Origin: Warburgia ugandensis
Taxonomy: Eukaryota > Streptophyta > Magnoliopsida > Canellales > Canellaceae
DNA: 64,000 nt
NCBI GenBank assembly: GCA_035236585.1
Contig: CP141139.1
Location: 17,190,990 to 17,254,989, forward strand
Reading direction: 5' to 3'
Made by a program: the position numbers and the translations under genes. Of this stretch, positions 60,596-64,000 are shown in pieces (position 1 is the first letter of the stretch; every line of letters starts with the position of its first letter). The notes under the pieces are model-generated. The model was not told the origin of the DNA and ran no database searches. It worked only from the letters and a program-made list of their open reading frames with translations.

Positions 60596-60641
60596 ACATT
60601 ACTACATAGGTGGCTTTTAAAGTGGGTTAAAAGTGATAATA

Positions 60642-61169
60642 GAAGTTGCTTAATAAGCGACTTCTACCGAGCCAACTTGGAAAGTCAACAACTTTTAAAG
60701 TCGCTTACATAAACGACTTTAAAGGTCACAAACTTTTAAAGTCGTTTTTTTCTAACTGACTTCAAAAGTGTTTGACTTTTGAAGTCGCTTAGAAAAAAAA
60801 AAACGACTTCTAAAGTTGGTAAATTTATAAGTCGTTTTCACCTAAGCAACTTCACAAGTATCACATTTTGATGAACTTTCGAAGTTGCTTATAGGAAAAC
60901 AACTTCTAAAGTGGGTGACTTTTGAAGTCGTTTCCATATAAGCGACTTCAAAAGTCTTGACTTTTGAAATCGCTTACAAAAAAACAACTTTAAAAGTGGG
61001 TAACTTTTAAAGTTGTTTTTAAATAAGCAATTTCAAAAGCTCACATTTTGATGGACTTTTAAAGTCGTTTTGGCTTAAACTACAAAAATTCTAATATTTT
61101 AAAGTTGTTTTTTCGTAAATGACTTTAAAAATTCTTTAGTTTTGAAGTCGTTTAGTGAAAAAAGACTTT
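60642..61169. repeat. Array of about 12 short inverted repeats (RAAGTYGYTT / AARCRACTTY)
   Basis: Hairpins, arm to arm: 60642-60664, 60697-60720, 60738-60762, 60781-60810, 60828-60852, 60881-60906, 60924-60949, 60966-60991, 61009-61033, 61061-61080 (weak), 61101-61126 and 61144-61169. Each has about 9-11 paired bases around a 3-12 base loop, with TTTTAAAG or ACTTTTGAAG linking units. In CACTA elements such motifs bind the TNPA-type protein. Confidence 0.8.
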
Positions 61170-62239
61170 AAAAGTAGTTTTTTTTTTTTTCAATTTTTTT
61201 TTTAGCTCCACCACTTGTATATAATTGAATAACAAACATCCCATATATGTACACCTAATACTCAAACAATGTTATAAACATTAAACACCCATTAATATAC
61301 AACCTTCATCCATTTCTTGATACAATACTATCTATAATTACATAACAAACATCATGTACACCTAATATTTTAATCTCCCCAAACATGAAAAACCAACAAC
61401 CACTATAATGCATCCACATCTAAATTTATTGATACATTACCACTTATGTATACATTGAATAAACAAACATTCTATTCACCTAATAGTTTAAACAATCTTT
61501 ATAAACATGAAAAACCAAACATCAAATACACCTAGCTAATATTTCAATCTCCATACACATTCAAAACTAGCATCCACTACAATGCATCGACATCTTTCTT
61601 TATACACTACCACATGCCTATGCATTGAATAAAACACATTCTATACACTTGATACAACATGCATCCACTTCTTTCTTAATACCTCGAATTGTTATCAAAA
61701 TATAATGCCTAATACATCCATAATGGCTACAAAATATCCATACTCATCATTATCCATCCACATCTATCTTGAAAATAATTTATATAAGAAACTACAACAT
61801 ATGCATTGTCTATAACATCCACATTCACTTCATTTGTAAATCTATACACATTCACATTTACTTTTACACTATAAGTAACCCTCTCATTCTACATTTTATA
61901 AAAGTTATATAATTCAACCGCCACATATTCACTTCATGTTCAAGCTCCAAATTCACTTCATCCATACTCATTTATTCCCACACTCCAACTTTCCACTCAT
62001 TCATTGCTTAAAATACCAAATATATATTTCAAAGAAAATAATAAAATCTAAAGGAACACACACAAGTTGATGATAAAAATACTTTATTATGTATTTCAAG
62101 TTCATGTAGTTACTCTAAGTGATCTAATTGAAACTCGTTACATACTCAACCCATTTAGTTCATATTTCATTGAGATTTACTCTGGAGTAACTCTTCTTGT
62201 TTGCCCGCTCAAAAAGCACAATAGCCTAAAACACAACAT
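61170..62239. other. Non-coding interior of the CACTA element
   Basis: AT-rich with repeated ACATCCACT/CACTTCAT words (for example 61550-61960). No open frame of note. Confidence 0.4.
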
Positions 62240-63910
62240 ATTTAATTAAGCTAAAACTTTTTGGCTAGATTCATAAAAATTGTAAAAAAATATAATATTA
62301 TGCAAAATAAAGTGTTCTTCCTTTCTTAAATGGGAAACAGGAGTATCATCGAATACGAGAGTCCTCATGTATCTCAGGACATAATACCCACACTCCTAAT
62401 CAAATTGTTATTTAGGGCACTTTGAGAAATTAACTGTTTCATATACCTTGACATTCTTCCAAGTGGGTTTTGGTGGTTGTATAGTCTTAGTCACTATAGC
62501 CTATTCAAACCAAGACCTACAAATTTAAATTTCAAATGCATTATAGATGAATAAAAAATTAACTATTTACACATAACACATGAAAAAAAATAAATGCGTA
62601 CTTATTTATAATATTTGTGAGGGTAGGACGGATGTGCCCTCCACAAGAATAAAAAGGAAAGCATGGCCACCAGGTACATCTGCTTCTTAGTAGGCCGCTG
62701 TAAAAGATGTAAAAAATTTCAGCTAAATAATATTAATCTATGAAGAGGGCCTAATTTATGATGAAAGGAAAACCAAAGATATATACAAGTACTTGTTCCA
62801 TTGATATAGCAGCCACATGTGACACTAGAATGGCAGCCGATCTTAGTGTCACATTTTGTTATTGATTAATCATATATAGTTATTAAATAATTAAGTGAGG
62901 TCTTTAGCTAAAAAATATTAATGAGGAAGGTAGTATGATAAGACACATATTGTGGACTCTGTGGGAATGACTAGTGCCTCAGACCAAGCGACATGATATG
63001 TAATTGCCCACCCAAGGGACTTGTAGGCAGGCATTAACATTCAAAGCCATGGTAATAGACACCTGCTTAGTATGTGGTGGCATAGTAATTCCGTGCAAAA
63101 TGTTTGATTCATGCTCATAGTATGAACCAACCGCCACGATATCTTGACAGAATCCAAGGCCAAAAGGCATTGACCCACCTGCAAATCAAATATGCAATAA
63201 AGAGGTTGAGATGTAGAATTATTACAAAAGAACAATGAAAATTTATAGTTTTGTCTATGTACATATCTCTTAGGCAGGAATTTTCTTTTTGAGGGGATGA
63301 GGATGTCCTTCATTATCTTTTTTAGTCAGGGAATTGTAGCTCGCATGTGATAGAGGTATAGTGGGACTATGAGTATTATGCACAGGGGGTGGAGTAACAA
63401 TCATCAAACCTCCCTGATGCATCTGACTAAATATATCAGACTTCATTTTCTCAACGAGCTCATTGTAGGCCTCCTTATCATTTTGAACCCTAGGTATAAG
63501 TCCTCTACCAAAGAATTTAGAAGGAAAAAAATTATGCCCCATGCCCCTAACTCAACTAGGGTGGTCCTTCTTATTGCCCATAGCCTTATAAAGGATATCG
63601 TCCTTGGTCGCAATGTTGCTTAAAGTTCCTTTAGTAGTGCTTTCTTAGGTAAGAATGTGCTACAAAATTTAATTAGAAAGACATGATCATTTGATCTAAT
63701 TAATTGTAAAATATTTATAAATAGGTGGAACCACTTACTATGCGAGATGCAATTTGTGCAATAGTTTCATCTGAGAACTTGTTGCTAGTACGGTCCACCG
63801 AATATGCCATGTTCCATAAGATGGAGTGATCAATGGGTTCTGTAGTCCTAGCTTTTTTTGGTTGTCAAGCAAAGGCACTATAGTTAGAGAACATTTATAA
63901 AAGAAGACCC
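62240..63910 (-). pseudogene. CACTA-associated protein with Transposase_24-like and Ulp1-like parts, decayed
   Basis: Reading leftwards, 63840-63720 gives HSILWNMAYSVDR.SNKFSDETIAQIASR, and 63542-63270 gives GHNFFPSKFFGRGL.PRVQNDKEAYNELVEKM...F..M, in the style of the Transposase_24 region (PS.FG, then a coiled coil). 63190-62980 has the GVALG-like segment IVAVGSYYEHESNILHGI.MPPHTKQVSI. At 62397-62368 is ECGYYVLRYM, the catalytic-Cys motif of C48 (Ulp1) proteases, preceded by PKPTWKNVKVYE and followed by RTLVFDDTPVSHLRKEEHF. Breaks and stops lie between these pieces; some may be introns. Such Ulp1 fusions are common in plant CACTA elements. His and Asp of the protease triad were not found. 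Confidence 0.7.
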
Positions 63911-64000
63911 AAGTATTAGATTTTTAATTTTCATTCAAACTTTTGAAGTTGCTTTGAAGTAGGCAAGTAACTGTTACAAGTCACCTGGACAACTACAAGT

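Larger units (their letters stand above)
60596..64000 (-). mobile_element. CACTA (En/Spm) transposon, left portion
   Basis: A dense array of inverted short repeats (60642-61169), as found in the subterminal regions of CACTA elements, is followed by a 1-kb non-coding stretch. Then comes a minus-strand protein with Transposase_24-like and Ulp1-like parts (62240-63910). The element continues past the right edge. The terminal CACTA motif is not certain; CATTACTACATAGG near 60598 is the nearest match, so the left boundary is approximate. Confidence 0.65.

Overview
The window is nuclear DNA from a flowering plant. It is AT-rich and gene-poor, with much SINE, LINE, LTR-retrotransposon, hAT and CACTA debris, one piece of chloroplast DNA (ycf1), and two genes of plant-specific types. 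The species cannot be named from the sequence. I found no new gene system, operon or CRISPR-like array. The most interesting signals are structural: nested and solo LTR elements with intact target-site duplications, several old tandem duplications, and an array of hairpins at the edge of a CACTA transposon.

Layout. At 1-685 (minus strand) lies the start of a glutaredoxin-domain gene of the At5g39865/At3g28850 type, running off the left edge. Its reading frame stays open upstream to a second ATG at 871. A 497-bp-period tandem duplication follows (2301-3260), then a solo LTR at 4065-6852 with the 5-bp duplication AGGAG, set in purine-rich DNA. From 9 to 15 kb there are two Au-type SINEs, a truncated LINE tail, a second tandem duplication and the only complete host gene seen, a PADRE/DUF4228 protein at 12900-13376.

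From 15.6 to 37.0 kb the sequence is one nested retrotransposon. An old Ty3/gypsy element (LTRs 15635-19164 and 33340-37015, decayed internal region 30094-33240) was entered by a second Ty3/gypsy chromovirus-like element (19769-30088; LTRs 19769-22587 and 27184-30088; duplication AGAAA). Both read on the minus strand, both have an initiator-Met tRNA primer site beside the right-hand LTR, and both have stops or frame breaks, so neither looks able to make its own proteins.

From 37 to 57 kb lies intergenic DNA with a Copia scrap, a third to sixth SINE, the ycf1 fragment, two LINE 3' tails and a long decayed LINE (about 48.9-53.0 kb, minus). At 57.9-59.2 kb is a hAT transposase relic. From about 60.6 kb to the right edge is a CACTA (En/Spm) element on the minus strand, with a subterminal array of inverted repeats and a decayed protein carrying Transposase_24-like and Ulp1 (C48) protease-like parts.

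The two host genes show no sign of working together. Apart from them, almost everything recognisable is transposon debris, and the remaining spacers hold no gene I can support.
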